From IMG/VR virus record IMGVR_UViG_3300035670_000354, positions 1 through 47,453 of that record: DNA of 47,453 bases; one strand, 5' to 3'. A program made the translations under genes and the position numbers. The notes under the pieces are model-generated. The model was not told the origin of the DNA. It saw nothing but the letters and a program-made list of their open reading frames with translations, and ran no database searches. Source of the DNA: a virus. This document shows positions 7,386 through 14,667 of this stretch, piece after piece. How positions within the stretch are numbered: position 1 is the stretch's first letter; the number at the start of each line of letters is the position of its first letter.

Positions 7386-7782
7386 AGGCGTAAAGCACGA
7401 TGCCGGCAAGCCGCGCATCCGTTTCATACCAGCCAAGATCCGCAAGGACATAATCGCTATCCAAATCACGCAGCACCCTAGCGAGCGGGACTTGTGCTTG
7501 GCGCTAGAGTCCGACGACTACGAGCGCGGCGCCGCGATGGTGTGCTACCGCATGGACCTCCCGGTATCCGGGGCCTTGCTCGAGATCGCGAAGGTCATGG
7601 AGTACGGCGCGAACAAGTACGGGAACGAGAACTGGAAGGGCGTAGAGCCGTACCGCTACATCGACGCGGCGTGGCGGCACATCGCCGCCCACTACTCGGG
7701 CGAGACCTACGACCGTGAGTCGGGATTCGACCACCTCGCCCACATCGGCGCCAACTTCGTCATCTTGGCGGGGTTATCGTGA
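7378..7782 (+). CDS. dATP/dGTP diphosphohydrolase-like protein (PF18909 / DUF5664)
   Basis: This 134-residue protein has the family signature of small phage MazG-fold pyrophosphohydrolases: KHDAGKPRIRFIP at the N-terminus, GALLEIAKVMEYGANKYGNENWKG (about 60-83), and RYIDAAWRHIAAHYSGETYDRESGFDHLAHIGANFVIL at the end, with metal-binding Glu, His and Asp residues. Such enzymes hydrolyse deoxynucleoside triphosphates, shaping the dNTP pool. ATG at 7378 overlaps the preceding gene and has a GGGAGG site at about 7366-7371. It fits with the ThyX, dUTPase and RNR genes elsewhere in the window. Related enzymes occur in diaminopurine (Z) phages, but no PurZ was found here. Confidence 0.82.
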   Translation: MVEGVKHDAGKPRIRFIPAKIRKDIIAIQITQHPSERDLCLALESDDYERGAAMVCYRMDLPVSGALLEIAKVMEYGANKYGNENWKGVEPYRYIDAAWRHIAAHYSGETYDRESGFDHLAHIGANFVILAGLS

Positions 7783-8183
7783 GCTACCGGGTAGTCAAAC
7801 AGAAGCCCGACTTCGATCCGAGCGTGTTGGACGACTTCGACCGGCTTTGCTTCGATGGCACGGACGGATGCCTGGCCGAATCGAAGGGCCACCAGTTTTG
7901 GCTGGTGAAGCACGGCCGAGAGACGATAGCCTACGCCTCAGCGGCCGTGCTCGATGACGGGTGCGTGCACCTCACGCGGTGCGCGGTGCACCCTAAGTAC
8001 CGCGGGATGGGGCTTCAGAAGCGATTAATCGAGACGCGGCTTAGGTGGGCCCGCCGCCACGCTTCGCTAGTCAAGACCTACACCACGAACGCCAACTACT
8101 CTTCGTTGAGCCGCTTGATTTCGTGTAGGTTTTGGGTCTCCGGGTTTGAGAACGGCTACGTTTTTCTCACAAGGGAACTATGA
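7779..8183 (+). CDS. GNAT-family N-acetyltransferase
   Basis: This 134-residue protein shows the GNAT acetyl-CoA-binding motif CAVHPKYRGMGLQKRLIETRL (about 68-88), i.e. V-x-x-x-x-R-G-x-G, preceded by a beta strand (GCVHLTR). It is flanked by the N-terminal substrate half. The substrate cannot be told: phage GNATs may acetylate host proteins, modify DNA bases (Mom-like) or inactivate toxins. GTG start at 7779 overlaps the previous stop as GTGA, and its own stop overlaps the polymerase ATG, so it is translated with the nucleotide-pool and polymerase genes. Confidence 0.85.
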   Translation: MSYRVVKQKPDFDPSVLDDFDRLCFDGTDGCLAESKGHQFWLVKHGRETIAYASAAVLDDGCVHLTRCAVHPKYRGMGLQKRLIETRLRWARRHASLVKTYTTNANYSSLSRLISCRFWVSGFENGYVFLTREL

Positions 8184-10084
8184 AACTCTTTCTTGATTTC
8201 GAAACGTTTTTGGTACAGCCCGCGTGCCAGGCCCCGCCGATCGTGTGCGCGGTGCTGGCCGAGGACGATGGCCCCGCCGAGCTCCTTCACGCCCGCTTCG
8301 ACCCGCTCTACGCCCGCCTAGAGGGCTACCTACGCGACCCCGACGTCGAGATCGTAGCGCACTCCGCTTCGTTCGAGGTGCTGGTGATGATGGCGGCGCA
8401 CCCGGAATGGACGTCGCTTCTCTTCCAGAAGCTCCGCGGAAAAAAGATACGGTGCACCGAGGTCCGCGAGAAGCTGATCCGCATTGGCCGCGGCGAGCGC
8501 TTCGAGCTCTTCAACCTCGAGGCGTGCCTCGGGTACTGGAAGCTGCCCGTGACCGTCGACAAGTCCTCGTATTGGCGCACGCGCTACGGCACCCTCTACG
8601 ACCAACCGTGCTCGGCGTGGCCGCAAGAGGCCCGGGACTACGTCCTAGGCGACATGGCCGTCCGAGACCTCTTCAACGCCCAAGCTTCGGTCGATCCAAA
8701 GTATCTGGTCGACGAAGCCGCCCAGGTCCGCGCGGCCGTAGCGCTGCGGCTCATGTCGGCGTGGGGCTTCACTACCGACCGCGAGCGCGCGGAGAAGTTC
8801 TTGGTGACGGTCGAGGAGGACCTCAAGAAGGCCGAGGCCGTGGTCGTCGAGAACGGCCTAGCACGCATGTCGGGCGGGAAGCTGGTCAAGAACAAGAAGG
8901 CCGCTGAGGCGCGTATCGTCGCCGCTTACACGGCCCAAGGTCGAGACGTACCCCGGGGCGAGCCTACGGAGAAGATGGTCGACGCCGGGCTCCACGAAGG
9001 CAACATCCGACTCGACAAAGAAGCGTGCGTGTTGTCCGACGACCCGGTGCTGAAGGCCTACACCAAGTTCTCTCAGGCCGACACGCTACGCTCGAAGGCC
9101 CGCCGGCTACTACACTCCCCGATTCAATGCCGGTACAACGTGCTCGTCGCCACCGGCCGAACGTCATGCTCGCAAGGAGACGACCCCAAGCCCGGGGAGG
9201 CGTGGAGCGCCTACGGGATGCAACTCCAGAACCTACCCCGCGCAGAGGGCGTCCGCGAGTGCTTCGTAGCTCGTCCCGGCCACGCGATAGTCTCGGTGGA
9301 CTACGATGCTTTCGAGATGCGGACGTGGGCCCAGGTCACGAAGTGGGTGCTCGGGTACTCCGACCTAGCTGAGATCCTTAACGACCCGAAGCGGTGCCCT
9401 CACGTCGAGATGGGCGCCGGTCTCCGAGGGATATCGGTCCAGGCGGCCTACGCGCTCAAAGGTGACGACAAGAAGGCGCTACGCGGGATGGCGAAGGGCC
9501 CGAACTTCGGCCTCCCGGGCGGCATGGGCGCCGCTAGGCTCATGGACTATTGCCGGCTCGGCTACGGCGTCGAGCTCACGATGGCCCAGGCCCAGAACGC
9601 TTGCGCGGTGTGGCGTCGGGTGTACCGTGAGGCGCAGCCGTATCTCGATTGGATCTCGACGCTGATAGGCAAGCGGGGCTCGAAGGCTACCATCGAGCAG
9701 TTCGTGTCCAAGCGCCTCCGCGGGCGCGTGGGGTATTGCGACGCCGCCAACGGGTTCTTCCAAGGCCTCGCCGCCGACATCGCCAAGGACGCGATGTGGC
9801 GCGTCACCGAGCAAGCCTACGAGGTGAAGTCTTCGGCGCTCTACGGGTGCCGACCGCTGGCGTTCATCCACGACGAGCTCCTCTACGAAGTCCCGCTCGA
9901 CCGCCTCACCGAGGCCGGAGAGCTCATGGCGTCGATCATGACGCGCACGGCTATGGAGTGGTGCCCGGACGTTTTGTTTACCGCTTCTCCGGCCGCTCAG
10001 TTACACTGGTCCAAGGCCGCCGGTGACCCGGTGCGCGACGCCAACGGGGCGCTGATCCCTTACGAACACCGGGGGCATGTGTGA
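8180..10084 (+). CDS. polA: Family A DNA polymerase with 3'-5' exonuclease
   Basis: This 634-residue replicative polymerase has an N-terminal DnaQ-like proofreading domain (DFET at 6-9, HSASFEV near 68, and GDMAVRDL near 158) and a C-terminal Pol I palm. Motif A is SVDYDAFEMR (about 372), motif B RGMAKGPNFG (about 435), and motif C HDELLYEV (H564, D565, E566). The 5'-3' exonuclease domain of bacterial Pol I is absent, as in T7-like polymerases. In motif B the Phe of NFG is retained, while the usual Tyr two turns on is replaced (LPGG), a change common in viral enzymes. ATG at 8180 overlaps the GNAT stop. An AP2-HNH gene follows through a GTGA overlap. Confidence 0.95.
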   Translation: MKLFLDFETFLVQPACQAPPIVCAVLAEDDGPAELLHARFDPLYARLEGYLRDPDVEIVAHSASFEVLVMMAAHPEWTSLLFQKLRGKKIRCTEVREKLIRIGRGERFELFNLEACLGYWKLPVTVDKSSYWRTRYGTLYDQPCSAWPQEARDYVLGDMAVRDLFNAQASVDPKYLVDEAAQVRAAVALRLMSAWGFTTDRERAEKFLVTVEEDLKKAEAVVVENGLARMSGGKLVKNKKAAEARIVAAYTAQGRDVPRGEPTEKMVDAGLHEGNIRLDKEACVLSDDPVLKAYTKFSQADTLRSKARRLLHSPIQCRYNVLVATGRTSCSQGDDPKPGEAWSAYGMQLQNLPRAEGVRECFVARPGHAIVSVDYDAFEMRTWAQVTKWVLGYSDLAEILNDPKRCPHVEMGAGLRGISVQAAYALKGDDKKALRGMAKGPNFGLPGGMGAARLMDYCRLGYGVELTMAQAQNACAVWRRVYREAQPYLDWISTLIGKRGSKATIEQFVSKRLRGRVGYCDAANGFFQGLAADIAKDAMWRVTEQAYEVKSSALYGCRPLAFIHDELLYEVPLDRLTEAGELMASIMTRTAMEWCPDVLFTASPAAQLHWSKAAGDPVRDANGALIPYEHRGHV

Positions 10085-10536
10085 GACTAATAAAGGCCAG
10101 CAACAGAGAGATCTACGCTAGAGTAGACGATGAAGACTACGATTTGCTCGTTCCTCTTACTTGGACTGCCGTACAAGGTAAGACCCACAGAAGCCCGTAC
10201 TTGAAAAGCTTCAAGCTCGGCATGTATATGCACCGATTCATTCTAGGAGCATCTCAAGGGGACTTGGTGGACCACATAGACATGGACACCACTAACAACC
10301 AAAAAGAGAATCTGCGGATATGTAGCAGAGCAGAGAACGGGAGGAACAGAGGCAAGACCAGAAGAAACAGCTCTGGTTTCAAGGGTGTGTCGTGGCACAA
10401 AAAGACAGGTAAATGGAGGGCAAGAATCAGAGCAGGGCAAGAGATACATCTAGGTCTGTTTGACAGCGCAGAAGAAGCCTATAAGGCCTACACGGAAGCC
10501 TCCGTCAGGCTACACAAAGACTTTGCTAGAGGGTAG
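10081..10536 (+). CDS. HNH homing endonuclease with AP2 DNA-binding domain
   Basis: This 151-residue protein has an N-terminal region (DYDLLVPLTWTA), an HNH core (MHRFILGA, VDHIDMDTTNNQKENLRICS, which supplies D-H-I-D and two Asn), and a C-terminal AP2-like domain (SGFKGVSWHKKTGKWRARI, then HLGLFDSAEEAYKAYTEA). This is the standard layout of phage free-standing homing endonucleases. The gene is AT-richer than both neighbours, consistent with recent arrival, and it is inserted exactly between polA and thyX with GTG (10081) overlapping the polA stop. Homing endonucleases often sit beside polymerase and thymidylate synthase genes, whose sequences they target. Confidence 0.92.
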   Translation: MRLIKASNREIYARVDDEDYDLLVPLTWTAVQGKTHRSPYLKSFKLGMYMHRFILGASQGDLVDHIDMDTTNNQKENLRICSRAENGRNRGKTRRNSSGFKGVSWHKKTGKWRARIRAGQEIHLGLFDSAEEAYKAYTEASVRLHKDFARG

Positions 10537-11244
10537 ATGGAAGGCAAAATGAAAATACTAGACCACGGATTCGTCGAGCTAAAAGACTCCATGCCGGCCG
10601 CGCCCGCCGAGCCGCCCGAGAACGGATGGGGTCCCGGGGACCAGCGAGTAGTCGAGGCCGCGCGCGTCTCTACCAACCGGCGCTCCACAGCTCAGACCAA
10701 CCTCGGCAACGAAAAGCTACTCCGCTACCTAGCCGTCAACCGGCATTCGAGCCCGTTTGAGAAGGTCCGCTTCGAGTTCCACGTCAAAGCGCCGTTGTTC
10801 GTAGCCCGGCAATGGATGCGTCATCGCATGGGCTCCTTCGCAGAGATATCGGCGCGGTACGCGGAGCTACCCAAGGAGTTCTACGTCCCGGAAAAGCAAC
10901 GGGTTCAGGCCCAAAGCTCCGCTAACAAGCAAGCATCCGGGCACCCGCTACCCGAGGCCGAGGCTAGCGCCGCGATGAAGATCTTGACGGAGCATTGCCA
11001 AGACTCTTACAGCCGCTACCAATACCTCTTGTCACTGGGCGTATCGCGCGAGCTTTCGCGGATGGTGCTCCCCGTCAACATCTACACCGAGTTTTGGTGG
11101 ACCGTCGACCTTCACAACCTAGTCCACTTCATCCGCCTGAGAGACGATGCCCACGCCCAGCACGAGATCCAAGTCTACGCCCGAGCGCTCAAGGAACTAG
11201 CCGCTACCGTCGCCCCGTTCGCTGTCAAGGAGATGCTGAAATGA
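10537..11244 (+). CDS. thyX: Flavin-dependent thymidylate synthase
   Basis: This 235-residue enzyme has the ThyX signature RHR(x7)S at residues 95-105 (RHRMGSFAEIS), plus the upstream HSSPFEKVRFEFHV strand and the C-terminal RELSRMVLPVNIYTEFWWTVDLHNLVHFIRLR block. It makes dTMP from dUMP using FAD, NADPH and methylene-tetrahydrofolate. Start at 10537 follows the HNH stop with AGAGGG upstream; an internal ATG at 10549 is also possible. It forms a nucleotide module with dUTPase, the dNTP pyrophosphohydrolase and the class II RNR. Confidence 0.95.
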   Translation: MEGKMKILDHGFVELKDSMPAAPAEPPENGWGPGDQRVVEAARVSTNRRSTAQTNLGNEKLLRYLAVNRHSSPFEKVRFEFHVKAPLFVARQWMRHRMGSFAEISARYAELPKEFYVPEKQRVQAQSSANKQASGHPLPEAEASAAMKILTEHCQDSYSRYQYLLSLGVSRELSRMVLPVNIYTEFWWTVDLHNLVHFIRLRDDAHAQHEIQVYARALKELAATVAPFAVKEMLK

Positions 11245-11597
11245 AAGAGAAGTTCTTGTCGATGCTAGATACGCACCACACCGTCTACGTGTATTTGGAT
11301 CCTCGCAAGGGTGCCACGCTGCCCCAATACCTCATGGACCGGGACGTCGTGTGCTTGGAGTGGGGCCTAGATATGCCGATACCGATTACCCGGCTAACGT
11401 GCACGGATATCTACTTGGCCGGGGACTTGTCGTTCTCGTCTGGGTCGTTCTATTGCCTATTCCCCTGGAAGTCGGTCCTTGACATTCGTCCCGGCATAGA
11501 GAAAACGAAGCGGGAGTTAGCTTCGTTTCATCCTCCCAAACCCAAGAAGGCGATCGTCCCCAAAGGCTGGGGCGTAGTGAAAGGCGGCAAGGCATGA
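11241..11597 (+). CDS. SspB-like ClpXP adaptor homologue
   Basis: This 118-residue protein reads as HTVYVYLDPRKGATLPQYL, then DVVCLEWGLDMPIPITRLTC and LSFSSGSFYCLFPWKSVLDI, followed by a Lys/Pro-rich tail ending VPKGWGVVKGGKA. The order of a short N-terminal strand, a Leu-rich strand with the DMPIPI turn, and the PFxCxVPWxAVxxI-like strand matches, as I recall it, the SspB-like proteins of deltaproteobacteria, where SspB hands ssrA-tagged substrates to ClpXP. SspB adaptors also carry a flexible tail that docks on ClpX. A phage copy could redirect host proteolysis or protect phage proteins. Start at 11241 overlaps the thyX stop as ATGA. The call is by pattern only and is moderate. Confidence 0.55.
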   Translation: MKEKFLSMLDTHHTVYVYLDPRKGATLPQYLMDRDVVCLEWGLDMPIPITRLTCTDIYLAGDLSFSSGSFYCLFPWKSVLDIRPGIEKTKRELASFHPPKPKKAIVPKGWGVVKGGKA

Positions 11598-12202
11598 GCT
11601 ACCTACTAGCTATCGACCCGGGCGGCGCGTGCCTAGGCTGGGCGTTGTTCGAGGACGGCGTGTTGATCGAGGTCGGCTTGAGCCGGACGAAAGAGCAGCT
11701 CACGGGCGCCCGAGCGCGCCACCACGCGCTGATCCTTCCCAAGGCTAGGGGCGGCCGGGTCGTGTCGGAGATGATGCGCTACCGGGGCTCTAGGAGCGGA
11801 ATCCCGCCCCAAGACCTAGTCGAGCTGAACCTCATAGCCGGGCACGTCGGCTCCGAGTGGGTCTACCCAGACGAATGGAAGGGACGCGTTCCGAAAGAGA
11901 TTCATCAGCCACGCATCTTGAAGGCCCTAACGCCCGAGGAGCTTTACCTCGTCGAGGGCGTGCGCCCGCCGACGCTACGTCACAACGCTATTGACGCCGT
12001 CGGAATAGGCCTGTATTGTCTCGGGAGACTCAAGCCCGAGGTTCAAGATGTCCAAAGGAAACGCTCTGCACTCCTTGTGGGAAAGTCCCAAGTCCGCCCG
12101 AGCCCTAGCCGGAAACGTAGGCGGCCTTCCGGCGGCCCGCGTCCAGGAGGTGCTAACACCGCCCGCTATCCTCGAACTCGCCCGAGCCGCTCTAGGGGGT
12201 GA
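11594..12202 (+). CDS. RuvC-like RNase H-fold Holliday junction resolvase
   Basis: This 202-residue ORF opens with the RuvC-type first strand LLAIDPGGACLGWALFEDG (catalytic Asp8), has a central acidic helix (QDLVELNLIAGHVGSEWVYPDEWKG), and ends its fold with RHNAIDAVGIGLYCLGRL, carrying the last catalytic Asp. The final ~50 residues (VQRKRSALL onward) are Arg/Pro-rich and overlap the next gene out of frame, so they may simply be read-through before a distant stop. It would cut branched recombination intermediates before packaging. ATG at 11594 overlaps the SspB-like stop. Confidence 0.75.
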   Translation: MSYLLAIDPGGACLGWALFEDGVLIEVGLSRTKEQLTGARARHHALILPKARGGRVVSEMMRYRGSRSGIPPQDLVELNLIAGHVGSEWVYPDEWKGRVPKEIHQPRILKALTPEELYLVEGVRPPTLRHNAIDAVGIGLYCLGRLKPEVQDVQRKRSALLVGKSQVRPSPSRKRRRPSGGPRPGGANTARYPRTRPSRSRG

Positions 12203-12653
12203 CATCCAGTTCGACCCGTGCGCGTCGACCGATCCGAAGAATTGGTTCGCCACGGAGTTGAACTGGTGTCTGCCTCCGCGCGCCGGCGAGCTTCAGGCCC
12301 TCGAGAACCCGACCAAGGCCGAGAAGGCCGAGCTCAAGGAGCTGGTCAACCGAGGGTCGCTGATCCGTTTGTGGCCGAAGGTGCGCACGTTTATCAACCC
12401 ACACTTTGACACCCTCAAGCCGTGGATGTATGCTCTGCGTACGGCCGAGGCGCCTACGGTGTTGTTGTGCCCGGTGCGCCCGCATCGTCGATGGTGGTGC
12501 GACCACGCCGGTGGGTTGTTGATCTCGTTCTTGCGGCCGTTTCCTTTCGTCGGGTCGAAGTCCCCGTTCCCGGCGCCGCTATGTTTGATCTACAAGAATT
12601 GCGAGCCCCCGATGGGGCTCCATGAACTAGAGACTAGGAGGGTGCGATGGTGA
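12048..12653 (+). CDS. Phage Dam-like (DNA N6-adenine) methyltransferase, variant motif
   Basis: This 201-residue protein follows the phage DNA N-6-adenine methyltransferase family pattern: LTPPAILELARAALGG, FDPCASTDPKNWFATELNW (the AdoMet-site-like DPCA), then a strand ending TFINPHF, and a C-terminal WWCDHAGGLLISFLRPFPF. The catalytic motif IV, normally NPP(Y/F) or DPPW, is NPHF here, so activity is uncertain. ATG at 12048 has a GAGG site five bases upstream and begins 155 bases inside the resolvase ORF. Methylation could protect phage DNA from restriction. Confidence 0.68.
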   Translation: MSKGNALHSLWESPKSARALAGNVGGLPAARVQEVLTPPAILELARAALGGDIQFDPCASTDPKNWFATELNWCLPPRAGELQALENPTKAEKAELKELVNRGSLIRLWPKVRTFINPHFDTLKPWMYALRTAEAPTVLLCPVRPHRRWWCDHAGGLLISFLRPFPFVGSKSPFPAPLCLIYKNCEPPMGLHELETRRVRW

Positions 12654-13027
12654 AACTGATCGAGTGCAGAAAGAGCCGCTATCACGGCTTCTATCGGGAG
12701 AACGAGGATTGTCCTTGGTGCCCGCCGGCACCGCAGCGAAAGCCCATACGAGACCACATGCGCGTTCGCGTGCGCCAAACGTTCATAGACACGCACCACC
12801 AAAAGGTGTCCTTCCGGCACGATTTGTCGGTGTTGGCTGGCCCTTGCGGCGGCAAGCGTTTCTCGGTATTCCCGGGGGAGAACATAGATGTGGTCCAAGC
12901 GGAGCACGAAGCGACGTGGATAGCAGAAGAGCTGGACAATCCGAACTTGCCGTTCGAGCGCGTAGTAGTGCTGAGCGATTATCTGTACTCGAAGACCGAA
13001 GTCTTTAGCTGGGGATGGGAACAATGA
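12647..13027 (+). CDS. Hypothetical protein with short Cys motif
   Basis: This 126-residue protein is not recognised. It has an N-terminal CPWCPP knuckle with an upstream Cys (ECRKSRYHGF), then a beta-rich body (MRVRVRQTFIDTH, FRHDLSVLAG, RFSVFPGENIDVVQAEH) and a Tyr/Phe-rich end. A single CxxC with another Cys might bind zinc, but no known ribbon is complete. ATG at 12647 overlaps the preceding stop; its own stop overlaps the next ATG, so it is an integral member of the early operon. Confidence 0.65.
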   Translation: MVKLIECRKSRYHGFYRENEDCPWCPPAPQRKPIRDHMRVRVRQTFIDTHHQKVSFRHDLSVLAGPCGGKRFSVFPGENIDVVQAEHEATWIAEELDNPNLPFERVVVLSDYLYSKTEVFSWGWEQ

Positions 13028-13611
13028 AATACGAATTGGCGATCGACCGAACGAAGTTGCAGCAGGCCGAGGACAACGTAGTGGGCTTCTTCAAGCTCGC
13101 CGAGACGTTGACGTGCGAGACGCAGGAACAGCAAGAATGGTGGGCGACGGCGCTCGAGTACTTCCACGCGCAATGGATGGAGTTCGACGCCGAGCGCAAG
13201 GAGCTCGTGGGCCCGGTGCTGAAGGCGCAGCGCGAGGTCAACGAGACCTTCAAGCCGGCGATGGATTCGCTAGCCTCGGCCAAGGATACGTGCAAGAAGA
13301 AGCTGGCCGAGTACCTCCGCGCTCGCGAGGAGGCCCGTAGCGCCGCGCTGGCGGCCGTAGCGTCGGCGGCCGATACCCAGAACCCCTACGCCATCGCCGA
13401 GGCCGTAGCGGCCCTGCCGGACGAGACGGCGACGTCTTGGCGCTGGGTGCCGGAGGTCGTGGACGAGTCGTTGATTCCTAGGTCGTTCATGATCGTCGAC
13501 CTAGGGCTACTTCGGAACTACGCCAAGCCGTTCGGCGACGCCGAGCCTACGCCCGTGCCCGGCGTGAAGTTCGTAAAAGAGGCCGTCGTGCGCGCCCGGG
13601 GCCGGAAGTGA
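13024..13611 (+). CDS. Conserved phage protein with coiled coil and WxWVPEVVDES domain
   Basis: This 195-residue protein has a long helical region (about 10-125; ERKELVGPVLKAQREVNETFKP, then CKKKLAEYLRAREEARSAAL) followed by a compact C-terminal domain with WRWVPEVVDESLIPRSF, then LRNYAKPFGDAEPTPVPGVKF and VVRARG. The C-terminal pattern (aromatic strand, VVDES-IPR, small helix, IPGV-F) occurs in proteins of phage recombination/replication regions, usually labelled hypothetical. It may act with the SSB-like or nuclease gene. The start chosen is the ATG at 13024, overlapping the preceding stop; MGT at 13015 lies within that gene. Confidence 0.68.
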   Translation: MKYELAIDRTKLQQAEDNVVGFFKLAETLTCETQEQQEWWATALEYFHAQWMEFDAERKELVGPVLKAQREVNETFKPAMDSLASAKDTCKKKLAEYLRAREEARSAALAAVASAADTQNPYAIAEAVAALPDETATSWRWVPEVVDESLIPRSFMIVDLGLLRNYAKPFGDAEPTPVPGVKFVKEAVVRARGRK

Positions 13612-13925
13612 AGCTCGCTATCCTCGAGTCTCCCTACGCCGGCAACGTCCGCCGTAACGTCGCCTACGCCCGACGTTGTCTGGCTGAGCTCCTCCGCGAA
13701 GGCTACGCGCCCATCGCGTCCCATCTTCTCTACCCGCAAGTACTCGATGACGTCGCGCCCGACGAGCGCCGGCTCGGCATCGACGCCGGGTTGGCGTGGC
13801 GAAAAGTCGCGGATGTGTCGTTTTTCTATGCCGGTATGGGGTGGTCCCGTGGCATGCTAGAAGCGTTGGCCTTGGCGAAAGCCGAGAGCCGTCCCTATGT
13901 CGTACGCGACGGAGAAGAACCATGA
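13608..13925 (+). CDS. Nucleoside 2-deoxyribosyltransferase-like protein (DUF7768-like)
   Basis: This 105-residue protein has the Rossmann-like first strand and turn LAILESPYAGNVRRNVAYARRC, the ASHLLYPQVLDDVAPDERRLGIDAGLAW block, and the closing SFFYAGMGWSRGMLEALALAK. These correspond to nucleoside 2-deoxyribosyltransferase-like proteins, whose relatives swap bases on deoxynucleosides or cleave N-glycosidic bonds. Catalysis here is uncertain because only the short form is present. GTG start at 13608 overlaps the preceding stop. Its neighbours (dUTPase, ThyX) make a role in nucleotide salvage plausible; a role in depleting or remodelling NAD-type signals cannot be excluded. Confidence 0.65.
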   Translation: MKLAILESPYAGNVRRNVAYARRCLAELLREGYAPIASHLLYPQVLDDVAPDERRLGIDAGLAWRKVADVSFFYAGMGWSRGMLEALALAKAESRPYVVRDGEEP

Positions 13926-14224
13926 CCGAACCCGCAGCAAAGATCGTCCTCGAGATGATGGGCGAGCCTACCGAGATCGAAGTGTCTAGCGAACACGCCG
14001 TGCTCGAATACCAAGTAGAAGTGAACGCCGTACACCCCGGCAAGCAGAAGATCTTCATGGGCGTCGAGACGATTCAAATCGGGTGGAAGAAGGGCGATTC
14101 GTCACCCACGCTAGTCATGATCAAATCCGAAGCGGCGCACTACTTACTCCAGGACCCCGACGTCTTGTCGGACTTGAAGGAAGCGGTGGCGTACCAGAAA
14201 GACCTACTACGGGAGATGAACTAA
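13922..14224 (+). CDS. Hypothetical protein
   Basis: This 100-residue acidic protein is not recognised. It is beta-rich in the middle (VLEYQVEVNAVHPGKQKIFMGVETIQIGWKKG) and has a C-terminal helix (DPDVLSDLKEAVAYQKDLLREMN). Start at 13922 overlaps the previous stop as ATGA and its stop overlaps the dUTPase ATG as TAATG, so it is translated between the deoxyribosyltransferase-like protein and dUTPase. Confidence 0.68.
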   Translation: MTEPAAKIVLEMMGEPTEIEVSSEHAVLEYQVEVNAVHPGKQKIFMGVETIQIGWKKGDSSPTLVMIKSEAAHYLLQDPDVLSDLKEAVAYQKDLLREMN

Positions 14225-14667
14225 TGAAAGTCAAATTCAAGTTGTTGCTTTCGAGTACGGTCGAGCCCCGCGTGGCCGTAGGGGACGCCGGCGCGGACCT
14301 ATACGCGCCTAACTCCGCTATACTTCCCGCCACGGGGCGGATGAAGATGGCCATGGGGCTGGCGGTGGAGATACCCGACGGGTACATGGGGCTGCTGTTA
14401 CCGCGTAGCTCGTGCGCCCAAGAGGGGTGGTCGGTAGAGAGCCCGCCGATCGACTCGTCCTACCGCGGCGAGATCCACGCGATGCTTCACAACCGCGGGC
14501 AGAAGACGTGGCGGATCAACACAGGAGACCGGATCGTCCAGCTCGTCATCGTTCCTTGCCTTCAGATCGTGCCCGAGTTCGTGTCTGAGTTGAGCTCTAC
14601 GGAACGCGGCGCGAACGGGTTCGGCTCGACGGGTAAAGGTCTGCGAATCGCGGGGAACTCGGGCTAG
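14224..14667 (+). CDS. dut: dUTP diphosphatase
   Basis: This 147-residue trimeric-type dUTPase shows all five family motifs in order: GDAGADL (1), PRSS (2), IDSSYRGE (3), GDRIVQLVIVP (4) and ERGANGFGSTG (5). It converts dUTP to dUMP, which ThyX then methylates. Start is the ATG at 14224 (TAATG overlap). Its TAG stop shares the tetramer CTAG at 14664-14667 with the stop of the convergent - strand gene, marking the boundary between the early and late halves. Confidence 0.95.
   Translation: MKVKFKLLLSSTVEPRVAVGDAGADLYAPNSAILPATGRMKMAMGLAVEIPDGYMGLLLPRSSCAQEGWSVESPPIDSSYRGEIHAMLHNRGQKTWRINTGDRIVQLVIVPCLQIVPEFVSELSSTERGANGFGSTGKGLRIAGNSG

Noticed and set aside
7378-7782. Evidence for a diaminopurine (Z) genome
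   Set aside because: A dATP/dGTP pyrophosphohydrolase is present, but no PurZ or DatZ gene was found in the window.
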